From Lanius collurio (taxonomy: Eukaryota; Chordata; Aves; Passeriformes; Laniidae), in contig JACBWW010000016.1 in NCBI GenBank assembly GCA_020086605.1, positions 2,359,510-2,423,509 of the forward strand: 64,000 nt of DNA. Reading direction: 5' to 3'. The position numbers and the translations under genes are program-made. Positions within the stretch are counted from its first letter, which is position 1. Every line of letters starts with the position of its first letter. The notes below the pieces were generated by a model. The model was not told the origin of the DNA. It did no database searches and saw only the letters and a program-made list of their open reading frames with translations. Positions 62,801-64,000 of this stretch are shown in pieces.

Positions 62801-64000
62801 GTGCCCAAGAGCAGACAGTGGCAGCTTGATTCTCATCTGCAGCCAGAAAGATGCTACTTCTGAGACCACAGCAGATGTACAGGAAATTAGCAACAAATTT
62901 TTCCTAATTGTGGAAGTTGCATCAGTTACACAGAAATACATCAGAGGACTGGAAAGTCTGGGTTAGAAGAGTTTGTTATCCCTCAAATTCTTGGAAAAAG
63001 CAACCGGCCATGAGTTACGTTTCTGGGGATCTCCTCCTGCCCTCCATCCTTTAGCCTCATATGCTCAGGGTACCTGAATCTCTCTCTAAACCTCTATGAA
63101 GCTAACTCCTCTTCACAGAGATGGAGGTAATCACCTCCCAAGCTGTGGCAAGAAATGATGTTTTAGGTCACAGGCAGAAAGCTGTTTTATAAACACAGGC
63201 ACGTGTTTATTACTTTTACTAAACTACCTTTGACCTGGTTTTAAAAATATAGGTCTCATTTGCATTGTCAGTACCTGCTGGGTAAAGTGGCTTTGAAAGC
63301 ATCTTTCTATGGAACCTAAAGAATTGGGTGCTCTTTCTTCTCTATCAATCTGCCATTTTCTCTCCTCTGATTATACTACTGAAAGTGGTGTCCCCCTCCT
63401 TCCACATTATGTCAAAGCTGAATAAAATAATACCTTTATATAAATATAATCACCCCCAATGCAAGTGCCACTGCAAAACCCACAAGAATAGAGCAACATG
63501 GGACATAAGGAAAGAAACACACCCAGATAACACAGAAATAAATGCTCTTCTCAGTCAGCAGCCAGTTGCATTTTTGCCTGAACCCCCCAGATTTACCCAG
63601 AGCTCTGCAATGACCTCAGCTCAGACCTGGGTGGGTCTCTGCACATCTTGGCAGCAGGGACAGGCACAGTTCCTGGGCTGCTGATGGCTGGATGGTGGTC
63701 TGGCACACTCAGGCCATGGCTGGGGCTCCAAATCCAACCTGCCTTCTGTTTTCCCCAAAATGTTGGTGCACAGACAACAAAGTTTTCATATTAGGATGCA
63801 CTGGGCTGAATCCAAATTTGATGGCAGCGTTTTAAGCTGTGCAATGTGTATTGCATTACAGCTGCTTGTTGGAAAGATTCTTATTCTGCAGATCCCAGGA
63901 CATCTGTATGGCTAAGGATTCATCAACTATTAATAGCTTCTTCTAATTAAAGAGATATTCAACATAATAATGTTAAAGAAGTTATTGCCTCTGTTACTAA

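Larger units (their letters stand above)
52226..64000 (-). other. ATF6 upstream intron (partial)
   Basis: Starts at the acceptor of the penultimate exon and runs off the right edge. It contains the duplicated 0.3-kb segment and a solo LTR. I scanned for the preceding luminal exon (FYVVSFRR) and did not find it. Confidence 0.75.

Noticed and set aside
52226..64000. Further ATF6 luminal or bZIP exons
   Set aside because: I scanned the minus strand for the FYVVSFRR exon and saw no match with splice sites, so these exons must lie beyond the window.

Overview
The window is vertebrate nuclear DNA, most likely from a bird and probably a songbird. The grounds are interrupted genes with canonical GT-AG introns, CpG-island promoters, CR1-type LINE fragments with the avian 3'-end signature, a long-terminal repeat of the avian ERVL-like class, and fairly compact introns. 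There are no bacterial-style operons. Nearly all long open frames are chance frames in GC-rich DNA.

Layout. (1) 1-5,430, plus strand: a CpG-rich promoter followed by a complete nine-exon HSD17B7 gene, joined here to a 332-residue protein. (2) 5,431-19,900: intergenic DNA with no gene I can recognise. It holds a possible LTR at about 12.5-12.9 kb, a reverse-oriented CR1 LINE at about 12.9-13.35 kb, and an orphan CpG-rich block at about 17.0-17.4 kb. (3) 19,901-33,760, plus strand: a complete eight-coding-exon OLFML2B gene (726 residues), with a 54-bp minisatellite in intron 1 and a long near-perfect inverted repeat in intron 7. (4) 33,760-36,175: a short convergent intergenic strip with poly(A) signals on both strands, running into the probable ATF6 3' UTR. 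(5) 36,176-64,000, minus strand: the 3' end of ATF6. Only the last two coding exons lie in the window (36,176-36,384 and 52,141-52,225). The rest is intron, carrying a degenerate CR1, a duplicated 0.3-kb segment with an exon-like core, and a solo LTR with an intact 5-bp target duplication.

Functionally, HSD17B7 is a cholesterol/steroid-pathway reductase of the ER membrane, and its promoter here has an SRE-like site, an inverted CCAAT box and GC boxes. OLFML2B is a secreted matrix glycoprotein. ATF6 is the membrane-bound ER-stress transcription factor. They are chromosomal neighbours rather than a co-regulated unit. OLFML2B and ATF6 are convergent, as in mammals, while HSD17B7 directly upstream of OLFML2B differs from the human order as I recall it.

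I found no clear previously undescribed system. The best leads are the duplicated 70-bp exon-like unit in the ATF6 intron (possible poison exons), the intron 7 hairpin of OLFML2B, the ordered promoter of HSD17B7, and the gene order.
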